Part shown: positions 34,606-46,355 of the stretch, in pieces
Numbering within the stretch: the stretch's first letter is position 1
Layout of the letters: every line of letters starts with the position of its first letter
Source of the DNA: Leptidea sinapis
Taxonomy: Eukaryota > Arthropoda > Insecta > Lepidoptera > Pieridae
Direction of reading: 5' to 3'
Length of the DNA: 64,000 bases
NCBI RefSeq assembly: GCF_905404315.1
Contig: NC_066304.1
Span: 6,138,001 to 6,202,000, forward strand
Notes under the pieces: generated by a model
What the model saw: only the letters and a program-made list of their open reading frames with translations
The model's database searches: none
What the model was told of the DNA's origin: nothing
Translations under genes and position numbers: made by a program

Positions 34606-34879
34606 TAAATAATGGTTGAATGACACATTATTGTAATAAAAATATGTTAACATTTTGCACATAAATATTAACATAACTAAAATTAACATATAAACAATTA
34701 GGCGACCTTAAGTAGGAGATTTTATTAATAACTTTACATAAGGCAATAAATGAACATAAAAATAACACAATAATATTATATATTATAATATAGGTACACA
34801 CACAGAAACACTCATACATATTGCATACAACTTATAAAAATTATAAGATAAAGTATAAATTGATATTTTAAAACTTATA

Positions 34880-35240
34880 TCTTAATATATATAAATTACG
34901 TGACACGTTGTTTGTCCGCGATGGACTCCTAAACTAATGAACGGATTTTAATGGGGATTACTTCATGGAGTGCAGTTTGGTCCAACTTGAGAGATAGGAT
35001 AGTTTTTATTTTATACCCATAATTATTCTTATTTTCAATATTTGTTTTGTATGGACATATTTTCTATGAGAGAATTTAGTGACGCATGGTTTGACAGTTC
35101 CGCTGTGAAACAATTTCATTATAACAACAGGGAGCATTTTTTACGAAATAATTCTTGATGTTTTGAAATATTATTGGCAAATTCCTATAAAACAGTTTTT
35201 TTTTTATTATCTACAGAACAATGTATGTCGGGTCAGCTAG
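34880..35240 (+). mobile_element. Non-autonomous Helitron, best-preserved copy
   Basis: Starts TCTTAATATATATAAATTAC after an A and ends gtatgtcgggtcagCTAG before a T. 361 bp, no coding. Its 5' region recurs inverted at 24840-24977, and its 3' region recurs at 50480-50516. Confidence 0.75.
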
Positions 35241-35614
35241 TACTATAATTTTCACTAAGGTACTTGTTCTAAGAAATAGATTTTTTTAATTTTATGGTTT
35301 GGGCCGTGGGCCGTGGGCGTTAGAGTGTTCTTATATAGATAGAGCATTCCATAGTCTGATACCCTCAATCAACCACTTAATGAATTCGAAAAAAAGTTGG
35401 TAGTGTGATGAGGAACACATAAAATTCAGTTAACTTCAGATCGTAGTATATATTGGGGAGTCTGTTGGGTCGAGAAAGAATAGTAGAAAAAGAATGTGAG
35501 TGTTCCGGATACATCGAATCGGGAGCCACTTGAGCCCTGTGCGAAATTCAGATACGTGATCATATTTGCGTGATCCAAATGAATTAAATTTGATTGGATT
35601 CAAATACAGCTTCG

Positions 35615-36085
35615 GTAATTAATTCGTATAGATAGACTGTGACAGCTGTTAACACGTCGAAAAAAATGCGGCTAACAGTTAGCCGCTATTTTCATTAACG
35701 CACGCACATTAAAAGAAAGTGACTAACAAATTGCGAGTGTAACATGTAGCTGTTATACATCATCACCAGCCGGAAGACGTCCAATACTGGGCAAAGGCCT
35801 CCACCAAAGATTTCCACGTCGATCGGTCCTGCGCTGCCCTCATCCAACGTATACCGGCGATCTTGACCAGATCGTCGGTCCATCTTGTGGGGGGCCTACC
35901 AACACTGCTTCTTCCGGTACGTGGTCGCCATTCGAGGACTTGTTGACCCCAACTGTAGTTAATGCTATAAGGCCTACTAACATCTGGCCTGCTCTCATGC
36001 CTGCTCTTAGTGCTTAACAGTTAGAGAAGTTCTCTTCTGTTAATCGACGCATGAGAGAAGAATCTAGACGCATAAATTATCTAAG
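35615..36085. mobile_element. MITE-like element (same family as 9817-10034), interrupted by a LINE fragment
   Basis: The left end tagatagactgtgacagctg and right end tctagacgcataaattatct match the ends of the 9817-10034 element. The middle is interrupted at about 35760-35945 by an RTE-clade LINE fragment on the minus strand. Confidence 0.6.
35760..35945 (-). mobile_element. RTE-clade LINE 3' fragment nested in a MITE
   Basis: Reads catcatcaccagccggaaga, cgatcggtcctgcgctgccc and ggtccatcttg...gggcctacc, the reverse complement of the 27765/29750 module. Confidence 0.7.
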
Positions 36086-36594
36086 AAACACAGTATATTC
36101 TTACATGGTTGCTTGTAAATTAATTGGATTGGCCATCGAAATATTTGTAATAATATCATTTTTATTTTAAAAATTACTCATTCATAATGTAGCTAGTAGT
36201 ATTTTTTTTAAATCGGCATATCCAAATTTATCCATCACCAACAAAAAAAAATCGCTTTTTAAGGTTAAGTTTAGTGTCTCCTCAGCTTATGTATTTATTA
36301 TGGCCTATGTTAATAACTTTTGTATAGATTGACAACTAAAAATCCATATTCGACAATATCGGTATACTGGGTCGAAATCTCCTGCAAATGTCAGTTTTGA
36401 GATATTTTTCAAACTGATATTCTAGCGCTTTATAAGGCACAAATCTGGCCACATATAGAGTATTGCTCTCTTCTCTGGTCTAATACAGCATCAGCTCAAA
36501 CCAAATTTTGACCAGGTATAACGCAAGGCTGCTTGAATAATCGAGGATCCAGTACCCTGTGAACGGCCTGATCTCGTCATGAACCAGCTAAAAG

Positions 36595-36690
36595 ATAATG
36601 CTACTATGAGCCCTCTGGTGTTGCAAGAGAATTTTGGGCGGCGGTGATCACTTATCATCAGATGACCCGTACGCTCATTTACTCCAAATA
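36595..36690 (+). mobile_element. LINE 3' tail (family A), short
   Basis: ccctctggtgttgcaagaga, gggcggcggtgatcactt, atgacccgtacgctc. Confidence 0.65.
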
Positions 36691-38328
36691 ATAAGTAATG
36701 AGACATTCCAAACCAGTACGTATAGTAATACCATCATTTGACAATTCGATATAGATATTAGTGAGCATTGAACCATAAAAATAGCTTTATAAATTGAACG
36801 TACAAAATATTCGTGTGGTATCGTGCCTCGATCAGACAAAGAGGAAAGTACGGGATGATTGCCGAAGGCGGGAGGCTGCTTGAGAGCTGACCGACCGGTT
36901 ATGCTAAACCCTATCGTGGGGTCAGTTTTTGTATCCGTTCCCCCTCCCCCGTACACGAAACACCACGTCGCACTCCCAGCGTCCAACTAACGAAGTTACG
37001 ATCATTTCGCCAAACCTTCGATTCTGAGAATGTTTCCAAGTTGCATACCATATATTTCCTACAAATACTGGTAAAACCATCAGTATTTCAGTAGGTATGA
37101 GTTATTTTTTCAATATTTAGTTACTTTTCGTTGATTTATATCAACGAAAAGAAATAGATCACTTACAGAATGAATAACAACAAAATAATTAACTTTTTCT
37201 CTATTTGTTCTCTAGGTGACTGTCAAGTGTGTAGAATGAAATAGAATTTCAAATTATAATTTTCTTTATCTGTTTACAAAAGTCCTTAAAATGTACTTAG
37301 TTAATATTGTAACAGCAATGTTACTATAATCTCAAATAATAATAGATACATAATAACATCTCAAATTCTACACACAAGTTTCGTGTTACTGTGTGTGAGT
37401 GAGTATTGTGTTCAGTACACATAATTTACACTATGCAAACTCACACATGTATAACATGACATAGCATTTTGAGTCCAAACTGAAAAGAGAATCACACTCC
37501 CTAGAAAGCATACATACAAATCATATACAGACGTACACATAAACATATTTTATATTAAGTCTCCATAGTATTGACAATAAAATAATTACGAGCCAGGAGA
37601 CTCATAGCACAGGTTCTACTGAGTTTGAGGTCCTATCTCCCAACTGTCTTCAAATGTATAACATTTTAAAAAGTAATTATTGCTGTACTATATTTACTAC
37701 ATATTGGCAGAAATAAACGTATTAATATTTGGATATTATTTAGCGGATAATGAGAAACTCTGGCTATATGACGACAGTCCAGTTATAATGGTGCTTACGC
37801 CATCTATCAATTATCACGTGAACTACAATCAAGTTTTTTTTTTTCCACTAAAAAGTAACCAGTAATAGTGTTTATTGGCTTACAGCAGGTAATATTAAAT
37901 AATATTACTCTTTTTAGCATCTAGATAAATAGTATAGTAATCTCTTGTACATAAAACTAAATATATCTGTTGATGGTTGGTAATTAACGGTGAAGATAAA
38001 CATAGGAAAACTTCATTTATTCTGTTTCAGTGTCTAAAATAAAAGAATGTATAATTATAAAATCTGAACAATTTGCAAAAAAAAGAGTTATAAATGTAAA
38101 AAGGGGTATTTTATTGTAATTGAAAATGTTTTGTATATTATAAATTATATTAATTACCAATTGCCTTATTCCTAAAGCTAAAAAAACGGTCAGTGACTAC
38201 TGTCAAAATACAAATGTCACGTCAGCTCAGTGCTCCGTTTTCCTTACCGCTTAGGGATTTTGTTCCAAAAAATGTCTTTTTGACTTTTTTTGCCGATTTT
38301 TAATGCAGGATTATTTCCCTTTTTAAAT

Positions 38329-40370
38329 ATGGGAGCCTCTCAAAGCACTCGAAAACTAAGTGTTGACAATGAAAACGCTGTACAACTATCTCCAGAGGCA
38401 TTAAATCGAATACAAGCTCAACTTACAGCAAATGTAAATATTTAATTGCATTACATAATTATTTACATCAATGTCAAGTGTTTATACAAATTCATCATAA
38501 TTTCACTAACGCTGATATGTTATTTTCAATAGCACCTACTAAATCAGATATCTGTATTACGATTTATTTTTCTTCAATATTATTCTTTAATAACCTTTGA
38601 TTATTTGTTAATTGTAATGTTTCTGTTTATTGGTTGGATACACCAATAAACAGAAACATTACAGCAAATTTCTTAACTTATTACCAAAAGGATAACAATA
38701 ATTATTCCTCTAACGAGACAAATCATTATACCTACTGAAAGAATTAAAATTTTATAATCAATATGATAAAAATTGTGTAAACTTTTTCAGCAACAACAAG
38801 AGCAATCAACACCACCTCCTCAACCACCAACACAATACTCGCCTCCACAATATGCTCCTCCCCCTGTATATTATGATTCACAAAAACGACAAGATGCTGC
38901 TGCAGAGGAAGCATATTGGGCTCGCCGGATTGAAAATTTGAAAAGAGCACATGAAAAGATAAACAGTGGAATGCAACTTGAATATGAGAAAACATTGAAA
39001 GATGCTAATAAATTATTTGACATGGTACAAGCAGATAAAATTGTAAATAAGTTACCTCCATGTCAAGAGGAGAAGGCAAAGGTATTTTTATATATATTTA
39101 TATATCTTTATTTTAAATAGCAATAAGCGATGACACAATACAATATTCTATAAATTATAATGTTTCTAAAAGAGTCCCAAAGAGAATACTTCGACAGTTT
39201 CTTGTGCCATGTCTCATCTATCAGTTGTATGTCTCTTCAATTGTATGTGATAGGAATAATTTCTGCAAAAATAAATAGATTTTTATGCCTGAATATTGCA
39301 ATACAGTGTGAGATAACTTACTCTATCACTACATAATATTTTGTTTCTAGTTTTATTGTTAGATGTTTTATAAAACATGATTTAAAATAACTTCAAGACA
39401 ACCCATAAGAAAACTAAATGATGGTTACATATCCTGAGGCTAAGAACATTTATCACTGTTAGATGTGATTTAATTTCTTCATCATCAACAATGTAACATG
39501 TTATTAAGTAATCACTTTTGTCCACATCAATAAAGTGCATTTATTTAAATTTATATTTCCTTAGCATTACAGATAAATGCCATTGAAAATTGAAAGTAAT
39601 TGAAATTCACTGTTATTTTTTGTGAATGCTTATATTTAATATATATATATATATATATTTTTTTATTAAATTAATTTCTGTAGAGTACTTCCATGTTCTT
39701 CCAACACTAGGGTGCATCTGACAAATGAGCCTATCGGGGCTTGTCATCATGACTATTTATAATATAATATGTAGGTACCACAAATAACTTGAAAATGAGA
39801 ACAGTTATTTGTATAGGACTAAAATCATGGACACATTATTTACACCAATCCCGCTAAGGATGCCTTAATATCTTATTACATACTAAGTATGTAGGTTAAC
39901 ACAAATAACCTGCTGTTTTACACAAATCCCTAATCATCCCATCGATTGGCACTGTGCTGCCCTCATCCAAAGTATTCTGGCGGTCTTGACCACAACATCG
40001 GTCTTGTAGGGGGCATAACTTGTTTTTAAGGAAAAGCAGGACAAACTAGTGTACGGGTCACTTGGTGTTAAGTGATCACCGCCACCCACATTCTCTTACA
40101 ACACCAGAGGAATCACAGGAGGTTGCCGGCTTTTAAGGACGGTGTATGTGCTTTTTTTAAGCTGTCATTACTGCCCCAGCGGCTACTTGAGTTTAGCAAT
40201 CATTTATATAATACAAACATAATATTATTTATTAAATTTGATTGTACTTTCAGGTCCTTGAATGCTACAGTGCAAATCCTAACAAATCACTTCTGTGTTC
40301 AGTGATAGTGAATCAATTTAATGACTGTGTATGTAAAAGCAGAATTGCAGCTGTTTCCGCAAGCTCCTAA
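38329..40370 (+). CDS. Chchd3: MIC19/CHCHD3-like MICOS subunit, three exons
   Basis: Exons 38329-38433, 38791-39081 and 40254-40370, all phase 0, with GT/AG junctions (aat|gtaaat, cag|caac, aag|gtattt, cag|gtcc). They encode 170 residues. The start MGASQS offers an N-myristoylation glycine. A Gln/Pro-rich linker and a charged, probably coiled-coil segment (about aa 65-120) follow. The C-terminal CHCH domain has a twin CX9C motif: C126-C136 and C147-C157. MIC19/MIC25 proteins sit on the inner mitochondrial membrane and help hold crista junctions through MICOS. CHCHD3 versus CHCHD6 is not resolvable here. The protein is shorter than the vertebrate homologues. Intron 1 holds a perfect hairpin and intron 2 two LINE tails. 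A polyadenylation signal aataaa lies at 40485-40490. Confidence 0.85.
38614..38662. repeat. Perfect 20-bp hairpin in the first intron of the MIC19-like gene
   Basis: gtaatgtttctgtttattgg (38614-38633) is followed after 9 bases by its exact reverse complement (38643-38662). Confidence 0.9.
39935..40015 (-). mobile_element. RTE-clade LINE fragment in MIC19 intron 2
   Basis: ctgccctcatccaaagtatt, ggcggtcttgacc and gggggcataac are the minus-strand form of the RTE module seen at 35760-35945. Confidence 0.55.
40020..40160 (-). mobile_element. LINE 3' tail (family A) in MIC19 intron 2
   Basis: gtacgggtcacttggtgtta, agtgatcaccgccacccaca and ttctcttacaacaccagagg: reverse complement of the family tail, ending about 90 bp before exon 3. 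Confidence 0.75.
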
Positions 40371-41289
40371 ATGGAAGACTGTAAATATTCAAAACATTTC
40401 ATAAATCCATTAAAAAAATAGGATCAGTGTTGGGAATTTCAGAAACAAAGCTATGAAAAGTAGATATAATATTATTTATGTATGAATAAACTGTTATTAA
40501 ATGATGACCTTTTATTAATATTTACAATTAGCAATTTATTACATAAAAATGGGCCCCACTTAGTTTCTTGCACCCATTCTTCTCAAATCTACCACATAAT
40601 ATATTTTTGGATGGGTGAAAGATCCCTTTTTGAATAAAAATGTATAAATTTGAAACTATAATAAGGCATTAATGTTTGTGACAGTGGTTTTGTAATGAAG
40701 AAGCTATGTTAAACTTGCATGCCACATGTATGGCTAATTACTTATGTAACCAATGACATACACAACATATCATTCAGTCTGATAGCCGAACTGCAAGAGT
40801 GTGCTTAAAGACAATGCAAGCACACCTTTCTCATTAGTTTGTGTCACTGTCCGAATCAAATCTAAACTGAATAAATGTTTTACATAACTGCTTATTGGCC
40901 AAGAATATTTTTAACAACTTTAGATAGCTGCATTTGAAGCTTATTATGGAGCAATTTGGGAAATTCCATATTTTGGCTTTGTTTTTATACAATGTGCATT
41001 AGCTATATGCATAGAATGTAACAGTTAAAAACATATAAAGGGTCAAATATAGAAGGTAGCCTTTGGAGAATGGCAAATTTTTATGCCAATCAATATACTT
41101 ATGCCTAGTTTTATACAACTTCATTATTTGTCATTGTCAGGTTAATGGTAAAGTATGTATATTAATATAAGTTTTTTTTTATTTGAGTGTTTCAATTAAA
41201 CTTACTCTGTGGTTATCACCATGGCAATAATAGCATCATGCACTTGTTTTATCAATAAAAGTATAATATATATACCATAAAAATAAATC

Positions 41290-42158
41290 ATGGCCCCCAA
41301 AGATGAAAAAGTACCTGAGGAGAAAGTTAGAAGAGTTCCACTCTATCCTGGTTTTCCAGAATTAGCACGTTCTGATGTCAGTGTTTATCCAAGTTATACC
41401 ACACTGGGCTTGGCATAGTGAGTTATACCTTAATTAATAATGAGGCTATGAGAACAATAATGGTCTAACTACATTTCTACAATACTAAGTTTATGATTTC
41501 TAACAGAATAATAATTGTATTAAAACCTGTATCATTGAAGCTGTATTGGGTTGGACTTAGTATCCCTTAGCACGAATTTGGATGTAAAAAATATTGTAGT
41601 TGATATGAGCTTTAGTCCACAATTATAATGATACCACTCTTATTACACTGTATTTTTAGCATTAATTATTTAATGACATTTTCAGGGGGACTTTACAAAT
41701 AATTTATTTAAATGTGTACACTCACATTAATCTAAGATTTTTTTTTTATTTATTAAATAAAACTTATTAAACTTGTATATTGTTGTACTTGTAAATGTTA
41801 ATATTGTAAAAATTGTAGTAATATAGCTCTTGTTCGTTATTCAGAGATTTAAGACAAAAGAAATATTCTTTTCCCTAATCGTTATTATATTTTCAGTCGT
41901 GTAGTGTGCCGCCACAGATATCACTGGGCCAAAGTAGCACAACACAAGCAATTTCTTAAAGAACTGCACAGTTTTGAAAGATTACAATCCAATGCTTTAG
42001 ACGGAGTGAGGGTGCACAGGGAGTTTTCCCAAGGAATTCTATCACACAAGATTCCTCCGCGGCGCTACATTCAAAAGCTTACACCTGACCCATTAAATTC
42101 TCATCAACGAATGAGAGTGGAGGAGATCATAAGTGGGAATGCTATATTCAGCAAATAA
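41290..42158 (+). CDS. Unrecognised small basic protein, two exons (129 aa)
   Basis: Exon 1 is 41290-41417 (ATG in context atcATGG; donor ata|gtgagt). Exon 2 is 41897-42158 (acceptor ttttcag|tcgt). Joining them reads ...GLAY|RVVCRHRYHW... in one frame to a TAA. Without splicing the frame stops at the junction, which supports the intron. The product is 129 residues, rich in Arg, Lys, His and Gln, with no signal peptide and no membrane segment. It is probably helical in the middle (HKQFLKELHSFERLQ). I do not recognise the family. Two aataaa signals at 42193 and 42204 follow the stop. It converges with the ABT1-like gene, the two stops being about 220 bp apart. Confidence 0.7.
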
Positions 42159-42381
42159 TATTTATGTTTTACTTAATAGTTTGCTATGTAATAATAAACA
42201 GATAATAAATCTATTTCTTAATGAAATCCATTATGCATTGAGATTAAAAGATCTTATTCAAAGCAATGGTACCTAATTATAATTTTCTCTATACAGTTTA
42301 TAAAGTTAGTCACAAATCACAATTATTGTTTCAAAAAATTTTAATAATAAAAGATTTATATATTTAAAGAGTTATTTATTC

Positions 42382-43037
42382 CTATGTATTACTTAGCACA
42401 ACTTTTTTCTTTTTTAATTTCTTGCTCTTTTCAACATTAGTTTGTAGGTAATGTGCTTCCCTCTTTGCTTGTGATATCTCTGCTCTCAATCTTTGTTTCA
42501 TTGCAGCCTTCTCATAAGCCAATCTTTCACTCAAATGAATCCATTTAAATCTAGGTATGTATTTTATGTTCCATATCATATCATAATAGCGAGACCTTTT
42601 TCGTGTGCCTATTTTGGTATTATTAAGATTGGCTGCAACAGCTTTAGCAACCTTCTTTTTTTGAAATTCAACCCAGCCTTCAGTAAACTGGTTTGGGACA
42701 CGCTTACGTTTTTCGCCAGGTTCTGAAATACGAAAGAACTGTATAAAATAAATACAAAGACCTCAATTGCTTTATTAAACTAACATACGTTACACTTACT
42801 TGCACTGGATTGTAAATAAACACGACCTACTTCACCAAATTCGCTAAAAATCTCGCGGATTTTTGCAACATTCATATACGGTGGTATTGTTGACAAAAAT
42901 ATAATTCCTCGTTTTCGTGTTTTCTTGTGTTTTGCAAACTTGTCATGCGAGTCATGTGTACTATCCATGCTAGTTTCGCCATGGCTTTCTAAGTGTGAAC
43001 CGTTTTCGGGCACCCGTTCCATAACATTATCCATCAT
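42382..43037 (-). CDS. Abt1: ABT1/ESF2-like RNA-binding protein, two exons
   Basis: Exon 1 is 43037-42800 and exon 2 is 42722-42382 on the minus strand; the donor gcaa|gtaagt and acceptor tttcag|aacctgg join in frame to give 192 residues. After an acidic/polar N-terminus comes RKRGIIFLSTIPPYMNVAKI, then EIFSEFGEVGRVYL, an RRM with the usual beta1 and loop pattern. The sequence GWVEFQKKKVAKAVAANLNN and a WNIKYIPRFKWIHLSERL block follow, typical of ABT1/ESF2. The C-terminus is a Lys-rich tail. Yeast ESF2 acts in early 18S rRNA processing in the nucleolus, and human ABT1 was also described as a basal transcription activator. A nucleolar ribosome-biogenesis role is inferred from the family. Confidence 0.85.
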
Positions 43038-43905
43038 TGGAATAATTTAATTTATACTATAAAGCAATATGAATTTTATCGCAGCAAAATACTAACCTAA
43101 AACTACTTTGGTACCTAACTATAAAAAAGTACTTCACTCACCAATGACGTTGACAATTGTCATTTGTCGCAACTTGTTTGAAAGTTAGAATGGCTGAATG
43201 CGCATACTATGGCATTGCCAAAGAAAAGAAAACCTTGTCTGGTTATTGAACAAAAAACTAGGTGATATGGTCTAGAAACTATTTATTATTTAAAGAATTA
43301 GGAAAAGAATTTGCGAAAGACGAAAAAAAAAGTAAACAGAACGTGAAATCTGTAAGTTAAATCACAGATTACTAGAGATACTACGTGTTGACATTAGTAA
43401 AATACCAAGATGGTTCTGTATTCCACAATGATTAAATAAACCGTTTTAAGGACACAATGATAAAAATAACATGTACAGGAACGAAATATGCTGCGGCCTC
43501 GGAGCAATTATCAAGCCTACAGAAGTAACAATAAGTTGAGCTGTACAGGACTGGCTTGACTTTTCTAACCCTATAGCGAAACGCAATGCACTGAAAAGTG
43601 AGAGTCATATATCTCACCTTGTCTATCTTGAAATGAAAAACAATAACTAGAAGCCATTTTATTTCATTTTAAACACCAGTCTGGTGACCATTGCGTGTGT
43701 GATTTAAGTGTAATTTTGATTTATATTGTAAGTTACCAAAAACGCATTTAATAAAAAATTACATGTCTTGCATTGCTTAAAGCCGTAGCAGTGAATCAGA
43801 AATCAGATGAAGACGGGATTTTTGAGGATGAATTTGTCACTTAACAGGGTATTTGAGCCTTAGATAATTTATACGTCTAAATAGTGAAATAATCAACAAG
43901 CGATG
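43038..43905. other. Upstream region of the ABT1-like gene
   Basis: No gene is supported. A 19-codon open frame at 43190 (starting MAECAYYG) lacks a convincing continuation. One MITE end (ccttagataatttatacgtct, 43859-43879) belongs to the 9817-10034 family. Confidence 0.4.
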
Positions 43906-43909
43906 ACTT

Positions 43910-44545
43910 CTCATCAGATCCCGGTGCTGGACGCTCATAACTGCTCTTAAAGTGCTCCTCTTTGCCACAGGACTAAATTTCTCGTAGTAAACTAGTCCCT
44001 TCTTCTGTGAGTAACCTTTTTTAACAAAGGTGCTTTATATTTATCAACGGTGCCATCAGGATAGGTCTTGATCTTATAAGCCCAGTTATTACAAGGGATC
44101 GCTTTCTTTGCTATCTGGTATCGGGTAAGTCTATCATAACCTACGTTTGATTTTCATTAAGAGAGTTGATTTCGCTTTCCATTGCTTTACGCCATTTGTC
44201 AGCTTCGGCACTTTCAGTCGCTTGCTTGTAAGTGGTCGGTTCTATTACACACATTGGTCAATTTGTAGGTATAAGATTGTCACGATTGCGTAGAATCATT
44301 TTACCTTCATGCTCTATTTCTGCTAAAGAGATCTGTGCATCATCATCTTCAACACTTTCTGCATCATCTTTAGCACTTTCACTATTAGATTGAATTCCGT
44401 GTGCTATGGCACAATCTTCGTCACTTACTTTATTATTTCACTTGTCTAACCCTCGTTCACTTGTTCGCTATTGACTTCTCGTTCAGTATAACTGACTGAT
44501 TTTTCTCCCACTACAAAGTCTTCACTGGATCCATAATGGAATCTT
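43910..44545 (-). pseudogene. Ty1/copia reverse transcriptase remnant
   Basis: The minus strand reads EADKWRKAMESEINS (about 44215-44170), then NWAYKIKTYPDGTVDKYKA (about 44080-44025), the start of the copia RVT_2 reverse transcriptase. Stops and frame breaks surround it. The matching integrase piece lies at 45740-45960 on the same strand, with a LINE between them. Confidence 0.75.
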
Positions 44546-44562
44546 AAAAAATCGTTCGGATC

Positions 44563-45735
44563 TGTATACTACAGGCCTATTGCTATTACCTCCCTGCTCT
44601 CCAAAATCATGGAGAGCATAATTAGCCGCCAGCTTTTAGTATACCTAGAGGGTCACCAGTTGATCAACGATCGACAATACGGCTTTCGCCATGGTCGGTC
44701 AGCAGGTGATCTTCTGGTATACCTGACACATAGATGGGCGGCGGCTATTGAAAGCAAGGGGGAAGGCCTGGCAGTTAGCCTGGATATAGCGAAGGCCTTT
44801 AATCGTGTATGGCATAAGGCGCTCCTCTCAAAACTTCCATCATTTGGGCTTCCCGAAAGCTTATGCAAGTGGACCTCCAGCTTCCTCACTGGGCGCAGCA
44901 TACAAGTCGTTGTCGACGGTTTTTGCTCGAATCCCAAGCCCGTGAACGCTGGAGTCAAATCAAATCATCTTTATTTGCAAGTGGAGTGCCCCAAGGCTAT
45001 GTGCTATCTCCCACGCTGTTTCTTCTGCATATTAATGATATGTTGGACACCTCCAACATACATTACTATGCAGACGACAGCACTGGTGATGCCGTATACA
45101 CGGGCCATGCAGGTCTCTCTCGGGAAAACGTCGACCAGTGCCGGGAGAAACTTGTGTCTTCTATCGAGTCCTCTCTCGAGAAGGTCACGGAATGGGGTAA
45201 ATTAAACCTTGTCCAATTTAACCCCCAGAAGACTCAAGTTTGCGCGTTTACCACTAAAAAAACCCCATTTGTTGTATCACCGCTCTTCCACAACACTTCC
45301 CTTAAAGCCTCGCCTAGTATCGGGACACTGGGTCTCGAAATCTCGAGCGATTGCCAATTCCGTGGCCATCTGGAGGGCAAAGCCAAATTGGCTTCGAAGA
45401 AGCTGGGCGCCATCAATAGAGCACGGCAATACTTCAAGCTGGCCCACATTCTAGCGCTCAACAAGTTAGGATATCATCCCCACCATTTGGATGTGTGGCG
45501 GTCCTCCACAGTGCGGTTTTCAAAGAGCTTTCTTCCACGTACTACAAAGCTGTGGAATGAGCTTCCTTGTGCGGTGTTTCCGTGACGATATAACATGGAT
45601 ACCTTCAAAAAAAGTGCGTACACCTTCCTTAAAGGCCGGCAACGCTCTTGTGATTCCTCTGGTGTTGCAAGAGAATGTGGGTGGCGGTGATCACCACCAG
45701 GTAACCCGTACGCTTGTCCTCCTATTCCATAAAAA
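44563..45735 (+). mobile_element. 5'-truncated family-A LINE (Jockey/CR1 group) with RT domain
   Basis: Coding begins with the RT palm region (YYRPIAITSLLSKIMESI), continues through SLDIAKAFNRVWH and the YADD catalytic box (45067-45078), and ends with LGYHPHHLDVWRSSTVRFSK, then tail and A run. A 26-bp insertion at 44956-44981 breaks the frame before GV-PQG. A deletion near 45462 removes the segment still present in the copy at 20236-20707. This copy defines the family whose tail is scattered through the window. Confidence 0.85.
44956..44981. mobile_element. 26-bp micro-insertion flanked by a 6-bp duplication
   Basis: The bases caaatcaaatcatctttatt... lie between two copies of tggagt (44950-44955 and 44982-44987). 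The insert resembles the reverse complement of a LINE end with a (gattt)n tail. It shifts the reverse transcriptase frame. Confidence 0.65.
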
Positions 45736-45739
45736 AAAA

Positions 45740-45960
45740 TCTGCCCATAACGGCGCTGGCATATCTGGCTGTGCGTACATCATGGCTCTTGCTACTTCCA
45801 CAACAGTCCTATTCTCACACTCAGTAGGATTCTGTCGAGGGGTGTAAGATTTCGTCAGCCTTTGTATGATACCTTCTTTTTGCAGTATTTCTCAAACCTA
45901 AGCATTGTCAAATTCACCTACCTCCAATGTGACCATTATTAGAGTTCTGACCGTAGTTTG
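45740..45960 (-). pseudogene. Ty1/copia integrase remnant
   Basis: The minus strand reads SYTPRQNPTECENRTVVEVA then RAMMYAQPDMPAPLWA, the C-terminal part of the copia integrase core (the Glu of the DDE triad lies in such a stretch). Frame breaks are present. Same strand and expected order relative to 43910-44545. Confidence 0.75.
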
Positions 45961-46355
45961 CAAATAATATTATTGAAATTACTTTTGTTATCTCTTTAGT
46001 CTCTTGAACCAATATGGCATCAAACTTGACTTTCATAAGCATACAAATTGAAACTAAATGAATAAATAATTTTCATTCATTCATAATATTACTTATCTTT
46101 TGTTATGTTATGGTCCTATAATCTATATATTTATAAAAGAAAGTCGTGTTAGTTACACTATTTATAACTCAAGAACGGCTTTACCGATATGGCTGAAAAT
46201 TGGTGACGAGGTAGCTTTTAGCCAGGAGACGGACATAGGATAATAAGTCATAAAATAAAAAAAAACATTTTCTGATACATTTTGTATGGATTGACATTTT
46301 GATGACATCTCGAGAATAGAAAGAATTCAATAAAGTTTTTTGTTAGTTTCACACT

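Noticed and set aside
37124..37151. 12-bp perfect hairpin cttttcgttgat / atcaacgaaaag
   Set aside because: Short palindromes of this size are expected occasionally in AT-rich DNA and nothing around it suggests a function.
43190..43249. A 19-codon frame upstream of the ABT1-like gene
   Set aside because: Too short, no clear splice donor in the right frame and no recognisable continuation.
44563..45735. A functional reverse transcriptase gene
   Set aside because: 5' truncation, a frameshifting 26-bp insertion and an internal deletion show it is dead.
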